In this document: positions 1-14,600 of the stretch, one piece after another
Numbering within the stretch: the first letter of the stretch is position 1
Layout: each line of letters begins with the position of its first letter
Translations under genes and position numbers: made by a program
Notes under the pieces: model-generated
The model's input: the letters and a program-made list of their open reading frames with translations, nothing else
Database searches by the model: none
What the model was told of the DNA's origin: nothing
NCBI GenBank assembly: GCA_017165825.1
Contig: CM029387.1
Coordinates: 4,046,178-4,110,177, forward strand
Source of the DNA: Hepsetus odoe
Taxonomy: Eukaryota > Chordata > Actinopteri > Characiformes > Hepsetidae
Length of the DNA: 64,000 bases
Reading direction: 5' to 3'

Positions 1-463
1 AACCGAATCCGAAACCGCTCATTCTGGACTCACAATTTCACAAACTTCAGTCGTACTGCTGCGTCTGCTCGGCGTCACCTCCTCCAGATCCCCCACCGTC
101 CACTTCAGCTCTCGGACCCGAGCTTCACCTCTCTCCCGAGGACTGAGCTGCCAGTTTGAGAGAGAAGCGCATTTTTGATTTTCTCAGATGAAACTGAAGG
201 AGCAGAGAAGCTCATTCACCCACCTTCACATTTCTGAGCCGTCTCTCCGCCATGCGGCCTCCCTCTTGATTAACACTCCCAAAAAGATAAAGAAGAAACT
301 GTAAATGATCAAACACCGATTAACACAAACACTCAGCAAGCCTTTGATCTACAATGTGCTGTCGGGTCCGTTACCATGGAGACCACGTCAGAAGTTCTAA
401 AACCGTTAAATCACACAGCTATATCTATCTATCTATCTATCTATTCTATCTATCATCTATCTA

Positions 464-504
<41 letters not shown>

Positions 505-545
505 GTCTATTTATATATCTCTCTGTCTGCCTACCTGCCTATCTG

Positions 546-583
<38 letters not shown>

Positions 584-674
584 CATCTATCTATCTATCT
601 ATCTATCTGTCTGTCTGTCTGTCTGTTGTCTGTGTCTATTTATATATCTCTCTGTCTGCCTACCTGCCTATCTG

Positions 675-752
<78 letters not shown>

Positions 753-1630
753 CATCTATCCAACCACCTACCCACCCAATCCATCCACTCTTGTGCCCAT
801 CCATCTATTTGATGATTTGATGTATTATATGTGTGTGTGTGTCACAACACCAGGTTGCTCTAATTAATTCAGATTTTTTTTTTTATATAAGTATGATTTT
901 ATTCTGTTTGTAAATTGAGTCCATAGGAATCTATCCTTCCAGAACTGCTTCCCATGCACTATTGCTGTAGGAACATAATTATAATTATATTATATAATTA
1001 TACTTTCATACAGTGTAAATGAAACAGTTGTTTCTCTGCTGTTTTCCTACAGTAAAACTTGCACAAAACTTGCAAAACTCTCTTTTCTGTCAACAGATGT
1101 ATTTTTTCCTGTCACAGTGTGCTGTTATGATTTCTGACAGGCTATAATATGATTCTTGTTGCATTAAGATGTTTTGTCTGCAGATAATTAACTTACTAAA
1201 TAAACAAATTTAATAAAATAAATTATTAGATACATAAACACATTAGGATGATTTAATTTACTGCTTAAATTTGAACATGCACGAAACCAAAGCAATCAAC
1301 TTTATTTATTTATGTATTTATTTCTTTGCGCAAAAGCCGCGCGCAAGCAAGGTCGTTGACTGCTAAAAAAAAGAAAAGAAAAAAAAGGCCCCAGGATGGT
1401 GTCTCCGGCTGCGCCTGATCAAATTTACTGCTGTTTAACGGTAAACTGAACGCGCAGAGCTTCGATTCATACAATTTATATTTATGTTTAGCCGGTTTGC
1501 CAAAGAGTACAGAGAGAGTGCAGTTGTGTTTTTGTAACGCATTATTCTGCGGTGTGAAACGATCTCGGTCACACGGTCACTATTTACGCGACTCGCCGCA
1601 GGAAGGACCCCAACGTAACCGTTTTCAGTC
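1..1630. other. 5' flank of cactin
   Basis: No coding sequence could be supported here. The first 350 bases are moderately GC-rich and could be the 5' end of a neighbouring gene on the - strand, but no ORF or splice pattern shows it. A tetranucleotide array fills 419-770. From about 870 to 1330 the sequence is AT-rich. A short CG-containing stretch near 1330-1620 directly precedes the cactin start codon and is the likely core promoter and 5' UTR. Confidence 0.5.
419..770. repeat. TCTA/TCTG (GATA/GACA-type) microsatellite
   Basis: Alternating blocks of TCTA and TCTG units run for about 350 bases. A segment of about 150 bases containing the phrase TCTGCCTACCTGCC occurs twice, at about 500-600 and 625-720, so the array has also grown by duplicating a larger block. 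It is open in several frames only because the repeat has no stops, so the Ser/Tyr/Leu-rich ORFs over it are not genes. Confidence 0.97.
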
Positions 1631-4334
1631 ATGGGCTCGAAGAATAAAGATAGGAGAAGAAGTGAGTCCCGGTCCCGTTCTAAGTCGACAGACACAGACA
1701 GAGAACGACACAGGGGGACAAAAAGAAGAAGCAGGAGCAGATCTGCGGAGAGGAGAAGAGTCCGGTCCAAGAGCAGAGGAAGCAGTGACTCAGAGAGAGA
1801 GAACTGGACCAGAAAACACGCACACACTTCCAGACACAGACGCAGGTGAGCACAGAGATAGAAAACACGCACACAAACACTCTCTCACTCTCACTCTCTG
1901 AGAGAGCTGAGACAGAAATTCACACCTCAACACAGACACACGTTAGAGCAGAGTCACTTAAGGAAAAAAATTAGTTTGTTTCCACTGTAAATACAGTAAG
2001 CAAAAGTTGAGTTATGCAACAGGTATTTTGTTAATACTGGCCATTTTATTTTCTCATTTATTTAGAATCCTGTAATAATCACCCTTTTTGCTTGCGTGCC
2101 CTTTTAGCTCTTCCTCTGATGACGGCAGTAAGAAGAAACACAAGAAGAAGAGTAGCAGGAATGAAAAGGGTGAAGGGAGACGAAGCAGAAGCTCCTCCCG
2201 CTCCAGTATAGAGCGGCAGAGAGAGAGAGATGACCACAGCAGTGATAGAGAGATGAGAAGAAGATGGAGGAGCCATAGCAGGGAGAGAAGGAGCCCCAGC
2301 AGGGAGAGACAGAGAGGGCAGGACAGAGAGAGAAGGAGAAGCAGAAGTAGGGGGAGAGGAAGGAGGAGTGAGGAGCGAGACAGAAGGAGAGACAGGAGCA
2401 GAGAGAGGGATGATGGGGAAAGGAGCAGGGAGAGGAGGAGGTCACAATCAGGTTCCTCGGTATCGTCTGGCTCCTCGGCCTCCGACCAGGAAGACGGGAA
2501 AGGAGGACAGGCCGCCATATCTATAAAAGAGGAGCAAAAGAAGCAGAAGGAGATGATGAAGGCCCTGGAGACACCAGAGGAAAAAAGAGCTCGCCGGCTG
2601 GCCAAGAAAGAAGCAAAGGAGAGGAAGAAAAGAGAGAAGATGGGATGGAGTGAGGAGTACATGGGCTACACTAATGCTGACAACCCATTTGGGGATAACA
2701 ACCTCCTGGGCACCTTCAAATGGCAGAAGGTGAGAACTTGCACGTTGTCCTTGTGTACCAAACAAAACTGAAACAATATTGTCCCTGTTCAAACCTTTTT
2801 TTTTGTTTTTTAAACTGTCAGCAGCTCCTTACATTGAGTGTACATTTCAGGACTAGGCCTTATTTTATCATAAAGTTAAGACATTGGTTCCAGTAAACTT
2901 AATGTTTTTTTTATTTGTAATGATCCATGCACATGCCCTTCCTGACAAACATTTGGAGAAATAAAAATAAGTGTAGTGTTGAAAGTAGCTTTAACAAAGG
3001 GAAAGGAAAACTTTGTGAAGGTCCTGATTCTGTGCATGTGCGTGGGTTTTGTAGGCTCTTGAGAGAAAGGGAATAGCGCATTTGGGGGAGAAGGAGCTGA
3101 AGGAGAGAAACAAGCGCATTCAGGAGGAAAACCGTCGGGAGCTGCAAAAGGTACATATGTCTGCTGTATTTCTTAGACGGGGGTATCGTCACATCTGAGG
3201 CGTGAATGTTCTGCGTTTGTTGTGTTAAAGAAAGTGTAAACGTGTGTGTAGGTGAAGCAGCTGCGTCTGGAGCGAGAGCGGGAGAAGGCAATGCGTGAGC
3301 AGGAGTTGGAGATGCTGCAGAGAGAAAAGGAAGCGGAGCATTTTAAAACCTGGGCAGAACAAGAGGACAACTTTCACCTCCATCAGGCCAAGCTCCGGTA
3401 AGCACACGATGGATTTAATGTACCGTGCAATATGAACTGAACTGCCCATTTATACTGACAGGATCTGAAGGTATTTATCTGCACTAGTTGTTTTTTGTCT
3501 GTTTCAGAAGTAATACATTTGATGATATCTCAAACATTTCTTACAATATTATAATATTGGTATTCTACCACATTACCTATAGATGAAAACATGTATTTTC
3601 TGTTGAGAATGAACAAACTAATATTCTTTCTTAATACTTTCTTAATTGCTAAATCACTAAATCACTGATTAAAAAAAATCCTATTAATCATGGTTAATCA
3701 AAACAGCTAATCCCTGATTGATTTGTTTTGCTGTCCACATGCAGCTCTAAGATCCGTATCCGAGATGGCAGAGCCAAGCCCATTGATCTGCTGGCCAAGT
3801 ACATCAGTGCTGAGGATGATGACCTGGCAGTGGAAATGCATGAGCCGTACACCTTCCTCAACGGACTCACTGTGACGGACATGGAGGACCTGCTGGAAGA
3901 CATAAAGGTGTGTGGGTGTGTTTTGTGTATGTGAGCTGGAGGGTGTATCACTGTGGTTATGTGTATTTAGAGATGCAGACCCAGAGCACCGTGTCTTCCT
4001 CCTTTATGTTCTGTTACATAATCAGTGGCTGTTCTGTGCAGGTATATATGGAGTTGGAGCAAGGGAAGAATGTGGATTTTTGGAGGGACATGACCACAAT
4101 CACAGAGGATGAAATCAACAAACTTCGAAAACTGGAGGCATCGGGGAAGGGTCCAGGTACAGTTAAATAAATCAGTCGGAAATCAGTCCCAATTTCAAAC
4201 AATTGCTCTAAACAGATTTTGGAATTCAAGACCTAGTTTTGCCGACTAAATGTTACAGACTAAATGTTTTAAATGTTGGTGTGAACTGACACCAAAAATA
4301 TATGATTTTTTTATAATCATATAAAACAGGGCAC

Positions 4335-4365
<31 letters not shown>

Positions 4366-6882
4366 AGTCTGACCAAAATTATCTGTCAGAAAATCACTTT
4401 AAAAGATTCTGTATACTTTAATGTGGTCCCTGGTGTGTGAAAGCAAGGCAAATGGTAAGCTGTGTCAGATTTGAGAAACTGACAAATAACTGACAAAAAC
4501 TGAGTAAAGTTTATTTCTTCCCATACAGGTCTGAACGATTCATAAACCTTGTATGAATATAGAACCGTGGACTGTTTCATGTCGTGTATTTTATGTCCCA
4601 AGTTGCAGCATGATGCCTTCTCTCTACTCTCAGGTGACCGTCGCGAGGGCATCAACACATCTGTCAGTACAGACGTGCAGTCAGTGTTTAAAGGGAAGAC
4701 GTACAGTCAACTGCAGGCCCTACACATGAATATTGAGAATAAGATCCAAGCTGGTGGATCCAACCTGGATATCGGCTACTGGGAGAGCCTGCTGCAGCAG
4801 GTGCGGGTCTACATGGCCCGGGCCAGGTACGTCCAGAGCCGTCAGCAGCTCTATCTACTTATGTCTCCTTGTGGACTGGTGTAGTGTTTCCAAAATTAGA
4901 TTTCATATTCATATATATATATCTATCTAGACTGCTAAGAGTGGCTCCACCCTGAATATGTTCTTTCTGAAGCTCCTTTCTTGGCTGTAATGTTCGTTTT
5001 TCTTGCTGTGCAGATTGAGGGAGAGACATCAGGATGTGCTGAGACAGAAACTGTATAAACTGAAGCAGGAGCAGGGAGTGGAGAGTGAACCTCTCTTCCC
5101 CATCATTAAAGAGGAGCCTGAGAGCGAGCAGCCAGTGTGAGTTACAGTCACTTTCTTTTTCTGTTGAAACTAAAGGACTCCAGGTGGTCATGGTGGTTTT
5201 AGGACTACACTGCAACTACAAGCGGGGTTCTAGAGTATCTATATTTCTATATATTTTCAACCAAAACAATTTTATGAATCCTAGTTTCATGGGAAATATC
5301 TAGAACAGCCATGTGAGAATGGTGCTGATGAAGAAATACTTGTGAGGGCACCAGCGAATTGAATATGTCAGTATTGACAGTAATGTCACTCCAGAACATT
5401 GTGTGTATCTAGAACAGTCATTCTAAAATGTTAATTAGCTTTTTGCTGGCTTTTTTGGTTCCTTTAATTGGTTCTGCTTCACACGAGTGCAGCTACAGGA
5501 ATCTGGCCGTAGGTTCTAAGCAATCGAAGACAAACCTGGAAGACAGATTTACTCCCCTCCCCCAACCATATCGTTATTGTTTGATGTTGTTTTCTTTCTG
5601 TAGTACAAGAGACGCAGAGTCTGCTAGACATGACGAGGGACAATCTACCAGCTCTTCCTCAGAAGCCGCCTCTCAGAAGGAGGAGGCGGAAAGAAAAGAT
5701 GGGGAGGATGAGGAGGAAGACGAAGAAAGGGCGGAGCCAAGCGGCTCTTCGCCTCCCAGAGCATCTAAGAGAAAGGGTGGAGAAGAGGGTGAGGAGGAAC
5801 AGGAAGGGGAAGATGGAGAGAAGAGTGAAGCTGCGGAGGCGGTGCTGACGGAAGAGGATCTGATCCAGCAGAGTCAGGCAGAGTACGACTCGGGGCGCTA
5901 CAGTCCCGTCCTGCTGCAGCCCTCAGAACTCCCGCTTGACACACACACCATCGAAGTTGAGGAAGACCTTCAGCGCCTTCATCTGGCCCGCAGACAACTG
6001 CAGGTCACAGGTGTGTGGAAAAGTCACATGCACGAACACGTGATTTTAGAGCGGATGGCTCAACAATTTACTCAGCAGGGGGGGGGTCATATTACAACTG
6101 ATTTATTTCTTTATATTCATTCATTCGTTCATTTTCTCAGGCACTTGTGCTGATTAGGGTCGTGGGTGGGGCTGGAGTTTGTTCTAGCTGTCACAGGGGT
6201 GTAACATGGGGAAGCAAGTCCATCCCAAAAAATTGACTTTAACAAATAATGAAGCTCCCATCAACTTACGGCAACATTGATTTAAACCTCGGATCCACTC
6301 GGTTGGGTGAACAATCAATGGGAAATGGTTCAAATATGAGTGGAAGTAATCTGAAGGAAGTATAATTGTTTTCCTCTCTCTCTCTTTTCAGGTGATGCCA
6401 GGGAGAGCGCGGAGGACGCCTTCGTGCGTCGTGCTAAAGAGGGCATGGGAGGAGACGAGGCTCAGTTCAGCGTTGAGCTCCCTCTAACTGGGAAGATGTA
6501 CCTGTGGGCCGACAAATACCGGCCGCGCAAACCTCGCTTCTTCAACCGCGTTCACACGGGATTCGAGTGGAACAAGTACAACCAGACGCATTATGACTTC
6601 GATAATCCACCACCCAAAATCGTGCAGGGCTACAAGTTCAACATCTTCTACCCGGACCTGATCGACAAGCGATCCACACCGCAGTATTTCCTGGAGCCCA
6701 GCCCTGACAATAAGGACTTCGGCATCCTGCGCTTCCACGCCGGTCCACCCTACGAGGACATTGCCTTTAAAATTGTGAATCGCGAGTGGGAGTATTCACA
6801 TCGCCATGGTTTCCGCTGCCAGTTCGCTAACGGAATCTTCCAGCTGTGGTTCCACTTCAAACGGTATCGCTATAGGAGATAA
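1631..6882 (+). CDS. cactin: Cactin, spliceosome-associated protein (10 exons)
   Basis: Cactin is a nuclear protein of the late spliceosome (C complex), also linked to NF-kB/IkB and Toll signalling. Coding exons: 1631-1845, 2108-2729, 3055-3150, 3252-3397, 3745-3907, 4042-4156, 4634-4826, 5014-5136, 5604-6010, 6392-6882. All introns are GT-AG, the phases match, and the total is 856 codons (human about 758). Residues 1-230 are Arg/Ser and Lys rich with many RS and RE dipeptides. The conserved middle domain spans about 330-560 (RIRDGRAKPIDLLAKYIS, then DIGYWESLLQQVRVYMARAR). An acidic Glu/Asp stretch lies at about 565-625. The C-terminal cactus-binding domain spans about 728-856 and ends QLWFHFKRYRYRR, the diagnostic cactin terminus. 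The start is the first ATG before the RS region. The extra length lies in the RS and acidic stretches. ATTAAA at 7578 could be its poly(A) signal. Confidence 0.96.
6130..6205 (-). repeat. LINE/SINE 3'-tail fragment in cactin intron 9
   Basis: Read on the - strand this matches the widespread fish tail motif with 'gacccTAATcAGcacaAGtG' followed by 'AGAAAATGAatgaatga'. The same sequence occurs on + at about 30309-30425. It is a truncated retroelement tail with a short ATGA-type terminal repeat. Confidence 0.7.
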
Positions 6883-8617
6883 AGACTTGGACCCTCGGCT
6901 AGACTCCAATATCGCTACAAAATAATGATGCCAGACGGTTTCTCAAAGCAGTGTTTTGGTAAAATGATCATACGGTGGATGGTCCTTGAAAAGTGTCTTA
7001 ACCCTTTTTGGCATCTTTATTTTTAGAGAGATGAACATAAAGGCAGATCTGAATTATTCATCGTTTCTTAATATCGTCTTTTGTAGAGTTTCAAAGGTGG
7101 CAGTGTTTCCTCTGACCTGCATTTTTTTTTTGCATTTTCTTGCTCTTGTAAATTTTCCGACTGAGCAGATAGTTCAACCAGCCATTCCAGAGCTTAAATG
7201 AGTGTGTTGGAGCTGGAAACATCAACAGTGCAGGGGTGCTGTTTATGGCATGCATGAGAATGTATACAATCCTGTTAACCCCCCTGTATTCCAGCCCCAG
7301 TGACCTCACAGGATGTACACTTCTCATTCCCTCCTTGGAGTGAGGTCAGTCCATAAGGTAAAAATCCAGAAATGTATTGAGCAGGGGGTCAGCGGGACTG
7401 GGTTGGGAACTTCTACTGTTAGTGGGGAAGATGATGGCTGTTTCAGGGGTGAAGAGATTATACAGTCCCAGGACCTTAATCTTTTGTTGACCTGCAAACT
7501 TGCAGCCACCTCTGGGCTTTGTCTATTCCTGATAGCTATTAGCAGAATGATTGGTTTATTCTTTTTTTTTTTTAACAATTAAAGTATCATTTCCTACACT
7601 TTTCTTTACTGTTCTTATAAATCAAGTGTTCATTCAATAGAGCGAGTACACCACGTCACTGCTTCAAAATTACATTGTTTGAAAATTAAAACTTGGTGTC
7701 ATTTAATTGTAATACATATCAGAAATTCACAAATAAAAAAAAAATTTATCAGAACATTCTTTTTAACTTTTTATCAGAACATTCAAGGCAACATAAATTA
7801 AACAAACTTGAGTCACTCAACTTGCTGTCGACTCTTGCAGGTTTGTTCTTGTGCTTCTAGTCGTGCCAGTGTTAGACCCTGGCCAAAACAACCATGGCTG
7901 GAGGCTTCACCAGCAGCAGGTTTTAACAAGGTACATATTTCAACAGCAGTAAGGGCCTAGATGTATTACAGCTTGCTTTTTTTTTTTTTTTTTTAAGAAA
8001 AAGTTCATACCTGAGAGGATGTGCAGAGGCGTATGTTCAGTGGTTAAAATTTTAACAAAACAGATCAACTTTCTAACACTGTTAAAGTAGAATAACGCAA
8101 GTTACTGGGAACAACGTCCTCGTCACCTTGTGTCGGCTATTGCTGCAAAGCTTTACATTCCTTTAGCCAATATCACAGTCACGTGTGTCCAGATCCTGCG
8201 GTTTTACTTAATCTTCACCAGCAATGACTAACTGTGGGGCTGATGGTGGACCACAATCCAGCAGTTTGAGGATTTCCTGTTAAGACACGATATTTTACCA
8301 ATACTTTGCCACACCAGTGCATGCATCCTCAGTGGCTGTCCAAATACCAAATATGTGCTCCTAAGTGCTTTTGAAGTTATACTGGTGAGGGTGTAGAAGA
8401 TACACAACTGTGTCAGTAAAGCCATAATGCAGTGTTGTGGAGGAGGCTAGAGAAAATAATCCAAACTGGTCAGAGTGAGTGGTTAACTTTTTCTAAGCAT
8501 CTGCATTGACAGTCTGTTCAGTGCTTTTTTTTTTTTTTTTTGGAACCATGGAGGTCCATGTTAAATCCAAAGGGATGTAGCTTCACTTGAATGGGCCACT
8601 GAATTAGAAGTTGTTGT
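6883..8617. other. Convergent 3' region between cactin and sema4
   Basis: cactin (+) and the semaphorin (-) end toward each other here. The 1.7 kb holds their two 3' UTRs and several poly(T)/poly(A) runs (for example 7561-7575, 7977-7994 and 8526-8541). No ORF with homology was recognised. The short ORFs on both strands at 7313-7582 are most likely UTR noise. Confidence 0.6.
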
Positions 8618-11600
8618 CTATGTATTCAGCTGGGCTGTGTTGTCTACGACTCTTCTGTTATGGTTATTATTACTGTTGCTGCCCTCTCTTGAATTCTCTC
8701 TTGCATTCTTTTCTAATGAAGCTTGCAGAGGCTCCAGGAAAGTAGAGTTTTGCCCGCCCTCTGGATTTTGGCCTTGGCTGATGTGCTGTCGCAGGCAACC
8801 AAAATGTCCTTTGTACAAGTTCCACATCACTAACCCTATTAGCAAGAGCAACAGGAGGACAACTGTGACCTGGAGGACCACCAGAGTGTGCCTTTCATTC
8901 TGTGAATGGGGCAAAATCCGTACGTTGCCTGTCTCAGACCCCAAACTCAGCTTGTACACAGCATTATGGGTAGTATAGTTCTGGTTTTTGGATGATTCCA
9001 CTGAGGTGCAGGTGTAGATGCCGCTGGCCTCAGCAGAGGCATTGAGCATCAGCAGGCCATCGCTGTGTAGCTGGTAAGCCTCTGAGCTGTATATTGGCCG
9101 CTGGTCTACATGCCACTGCACTCGTGCCAGGTTCGATCCCGGCTGGCACAACAGCTTGATGGTGTTTCCTGGATAAAAGGAGATGTTCACCGCCTTGGCC
9201 TTTTCTGTAACACACGTATGCATAATTTTCAAATGGATGCTTTAAGATAACTCTGAACATAAATAGAAGATGCAATTTTCAAACGATAAAGGCTGCAATT
9301 TTTATTATGTCCCACAGACTGTAATATGGACAGGTTCTCACTGCGGAAGTTTAATAATAACAGTAATAATTATCAATTAATAATGCAGAGTTTGGGAACT
9401 ACTAAATGTCTGGCACATGCTACTCAAGGCTCAAGTAAAAAAAAAAAAAACTTTCTGGGTTAAAAAATGAATTAAAATAATCTCATTTGAACTGCAATCA
9501 AAACTTTGGTTAAGAAATATTGCAATTACGTATTTTTGCCAAATTGTTTAGCCTTAGTAAAAAAAATAAAATAAAAATGATTAAATGTTTAGCCTACCGA
9601 TTGGTGGACAGCGCATAGCATTTCCATCTCTCAGACTCTGAATTGCTTCACTGGAACAGAAAAAAGCAGTGGGTAGTATCTTTACTATCTCAGCCTTTAT
9701 TTTGCCTTAACTCAAGAATTTGGACTATTGGGAGCTAGCTCATAGAATAAAGAAAAGCAGACTTTCATTCACAAAGCTCAAACACTTTATTCTGAGCACC
9801 TGCGTGGACGAAGGCTGCTTATAGCAGTGCACCGTTCCACGCTGAGGTCCCAGGCGCAGTAGGGGTCTCTGGCCAGCACACAGTCCAGACAGGAACGGTA
9901 GGAACCACATGAACTCAGCGGCATCTGTACCACTGCCACCTCTGAGCCAGCGTAAAGCTGTAAATGTAGAAACACAGATAGTATTCAAGTCTTGTGAACT
10001 GAACCAACTTGAAATTAACCACCTTAAAAAGAACCCATCGTGAGGTTATCTAGAATAAATCTGCTTTCTCACTCCTGTAGCTTCACATTGTTTCTTGTGG
10101 GTATAGAATAATTTATTCTCTGGATAATTCTGACTGTAAATGAAGCCTGAAAAATCCAAAAGGACTGCTGTGACTGTAGCGCTCACCGTGTTCCTGTGGA
10201 GGCGCAATACCTTCACTGGCTCTGAGACCTGAAACAGCTGCACCTCCTCTATTATCACTGGATCTCCGTCATAGTTCACAGCCTTCAGCACGGAACCGCT
10301 CTCTGTTACACGTGAACAAAGAACATAGCTTTGTAGGTTATTTCCTTTGCCTTGTGCCTTGCAACATTTACTGCAGTGTTTTTTCTGTTTGTCTCATGTC
10401 TCCAAGGCCAGCGGAGTGAGTGAGAATAAGATCGGCACATGGATGTCATTTCACCATAAAAAATAGAGTGTTCTGTTTATCTTTGCTTGCGATCTTTTTT
10501 TAAAACCCCACACATGCACTCTCACACACTCACAAACACGCAAATAGTCATTTTGCATCTTCTTGAGTTCTTGTGAGGTTGCGTTGCTGTTCTTAATCAG
10601 TTACTAAATCCCTGTTACTCTGTAAACAGACAGGGATCCTCAAGAATGTTCTACTAAGAACAAAGTGTCTGGAGAGCAAATAAGGAAAAACAAAACAAAC
10701 AGCAACATAACACTCATCATTGAACCCTTTGAAACTTTCAAAAAATTAGAATGAAGCTTTATAAATGCGGACATTTTAAATGTGTTCGGAAAGTCTGATG
10801 TTCTGTATTAGAAAAAAAAATAGTGTGATATCAAAATCTTTTTTTAGCAGGGCAATGAAAAAAACTGAGTATTTTAAATACTAGCAGGGCAATGAAAAAC
10901 TGAATATTTTAATTACTACTTTATATTGCATTGAATATGCTTTTTTTGGTACGTACTTCTACGTTTATAAAATAATGCTACAAAACTCCATGAGATGGCA
11001 CAAAGCACTGTTGTATTCTTGTCACAGCGGAAATTGGAAAGGAAGGGAGAGTCACTAAAACGTCTGCAAAGACGCTTATACATTACGTGCCAAACAATCG
11101 TCCATATTATTGTATTGTGGTCCAAATATCATAATATACTATTTTCATCTCTGTAGTAACTTGAATGACATTATTAAAAAAACAATTGCCAATAAAAGTG
11201 GCCCATAATTATTACTCAATTTCCTCTCGATGCTTGTCAGTCGGACGCTTGGCTGTCATGAAGTCTTACCTGTGCCAATGAACATGACTTGATGGCTGCT
11301 TCCATCCAGTGCAGTAACACTGACCACTACAATGCGAGTAAACGCAGCTCCTCGTCTAACCAGCAGAGGCTGTTCTGAGATGGGCTTTATGGCCTGGTCC
11401 ATAAGTGGCTTGTCTCTTATAAACTGCAGGGTTTTATCAGGTAAGTCCAAGGACTTGGAAAAGCCATTTTTCCTTGCTTCATCATTAATACACTAAAGGA
11501 AGAGAATTAATAGAACAGATCAACAAACCAGAAAACCTCAGTCGCTAACTTGCTACAATGATTAACGCGTCGAAACACAGGACATGTTACTGAGTAATGA

Positions 11601-14600
11601 AGATTAACTCACAGCTCCTGGCCGAGGAAAGGGAACATCGCCGCTGTGCATCACCCACTTGACAAACGACATCTCTACAGTAACTGGAGTCTTGAATTTG
11701 CCCTCTGAGAAAACCTTCCTAATATCTGCTATGCTGTAGGTACACACTGCGGAATACTGTGAAGTATGCCTGTAGAGCGAACATATAACATTAGCAGAAT
11801 TGTTTACATTTTTTTGGCTGAACAATTTGTTTAATATCATTGGTCCATATTCATCATAAAATAAATTATGAATGGCAGCCCTGCAGAATGTCCCACTTAC
11901 GACTGAGGGGTGAAGACAGCGTAGAAGATGCAGGTAGTCCAGCTGCCAGGACAGAAGCGGAAAACATGCTGGATGAGGAAAGGAAGGCTGGCGTCATGGA
12001 CTGGACAATCCAGACGAGCCTTCACAAACGACGTCCACTTCTTCTGTAGTGTTCGCTGACCACCCATGTCGTTCTGTAAAGGGGAGGCCAGCAGAAACGG
12101 TTAGGAACAGTAGACCAAGCACAGCGCATCATTTTTGATATCAAAATGATAGCGTGTGACTTTGTCAAAGTAGCTTACCTTGCAGACGCGGGCCACACGC
12201 GACACCTCCAGCTTGCTGTAGGAGTCGTACTCCACTGCCATTTCGGTGAAGAAAAGGTAAACCTTGTCATCGTCCCCTTCTAGGTTCTGCTGTCCTTCTG
12301 GTATGTGCTCCATGGCAATGAAATTGGGCTCTAAAATTAACAGTGCACAATAATAATGTAAAAGTATAACCACTGCAGAAGCGAGCCATTTACAGAGCTC
12401 AGTGCAGAAGCATAGTGGTGTCTGGATTGGTGGGCAACTCAATCCTAATGAATTCCACCTGTACAACAGGTGTCGCAGACAAGATGCTACATTTCACTAG
12501 GATTACCTAATTTTAAGCTCCCATAAACTAATGGCAAAAAGTGGTCTTTGTTAGCTGTAGTGTAATATTTGTATTGTTTGTGTGCATGTTTATGTGTGTG
12601 TGCGTGCAGTGTCTGACCGTTGAGCCAGGATGTTTTGAACTCAGTTCGGATGGATTCATTTGAGGAACTTCGCATCACCACTGGCTCCGATCCCAGGAAA
12701 TTCATGGAAGTGGCAGAGAATAGAAAGTTGCCTGAAAATTCAAACAGGAGTAGTTTAGAAATCATAATTTTGCTGTACAATCTCAATGCATTACAAAACT
12801 TACACCTTTAATAAAATGTATAGTTAGTTATCATTATTAATTATATTAGTAATTAGTATTTTTGCGCCAATAAGGTGATTCACTTTAAAAAAGAAATGGA
12901 TGCTGCCTCAAGATTTCGACACAGTAAATGTACATCATATAAAGCTACTGTCATCAAAAACTGCAAGATGTAAGGCTCAAACTTTACACTCAAACTTTGC
13001 AAAATGTAACATTCACATAAATTTGGTACAAAATCAGAAAACAAGTGTTCTACTCCTGAACATTGTGTTGATGATTTTCTGTATATTTTTTTGAACAGCA
13101 CTTTGAGAACATACCTACAAGTTCAGAAGCATATCTCTGGAAAGGATCAAAGGGACATTTTCCTTTCCCATCTTCTGATTTACTTTCCAGAGTTAGCTTG
13201 CCATCTGTAAATGACTAGAAGAGACAACACAGGAAAGGGTATACGTGAGAAGCTCCATTCACAGGGACTTTACATGCGCCAAGATGTAACTAAAGCAAAC
13301 AAGAACTTAACAGCAGCCTAGTTGCTGTGGTTGATTGTGGTCACTGCTGACTCACCATGTAGTTACACGTTGGACTGAAGGCATAAGTCCCACACACATA
13401 AATCCTACTATCAGACATTTTATGAAGAATCCGAATGTAGTTCTGACATTCGATCTGAAAGAACAAGCAGCATCAAACAATTTAGTCCTGATCAGTCCAG
13501 CATTGGTCTGATCCTAATTCTGGATTCTCACTGCATACTCAGGGCTGGTCAGTAATTCAGGGATAGTCTGATATATGAAGTAATGATTAAAACGCATTCT
13601 GGCAAATCTTTTCATACATGATGCACAAATAGATCAGAATAGCACAATAGACCTGAAACATCACCTTAGAATCTTTTCCTTTGTGTGAACATTGGGTTTG
13701 CATGTCTGAGGTTACATGCCACTGAACCTTAAAAATAGGAAAAAATCATCAAATGATTCATGTTTGTTCAATGTTTTTGTGCAATATTTGGACAAATTTA
13801 TGATTTATATTTAGCACCTCACATTTAATAAAATTTTAGCTCATCAAAAAATGTAGCTCAGGGTAAATCATCTTGGAAATAGTTTCAATTAATGATTTTA
13901 TTGCTTTTGTCCAAAATCTAATGTTATGTTTTGTTCTCCTGACCATAGCCTTCTTCTTTGTAATGTTGGAGAGGTCCAGGGCGAAGACAGTCTCTCGGGC
14001 TCCAAGAATGAGCAGGTCCAGGTCTTCCATGATGAGCATTGTGGAATAGTTCCACACACCATCCTCTTGAAACACCTGCCCACCGTAACCTAGTGAAAGA
14101 TAGGCACAATTTTTAACTATGAGGATGAGCGATTCTGTTTTACAGTGGAATAGTACAGTACAATGACTCTGCAGTATAGCTCTGTACAAGCTTTGAGATT
14201 TCAAACAAAAGGAAATAGAGTTAAAATATGTTTGAAATGATGAACACAGCTTATCATCATTGTAAACTGACAGAGAAAGCTGCGGAACTTCAGCAATGGC
14301 CATTAAAATTTGAATAAACTAATTTTGCCTCATTTTTAAGAAGTGGCATTACCTGTGAATACAAAACTATAGCATGTTAATCATTTAACTTCTTGTTGCT
14401 GTCAAAATACCATTTGCTGTGTACAGTCATATGCAAAAGCTTGAGCTCTCCAGTTAAATTACATATTGGGCATTCTTAATTAGACATTAAAATTAGACAT
14501 CCTTAATGGGGAAAAACCTGAATAATCAGAGTTGGGTAAAATCACTTTAAATTGATGAATTAGTAATTTAATCAATTGGATAACCAAAAAAATGTAACAT

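Noticed and set aside
354..867. Overlapping 100-160 residue Tyr/Ser/Leu/Cys-rich ORFs on +
   Set aside because: They lie entirely over the TCTA/TCTG microsatellite, which lacks stops in all frames.
5428..5603. Extension of the cactin exon 9 ORF to an upstream ATG at 5428
   Set aside because: A clear acceptor (TTTCTGTAG) at 5603 and matching phase from exon 8 show that the upstream part is intron.
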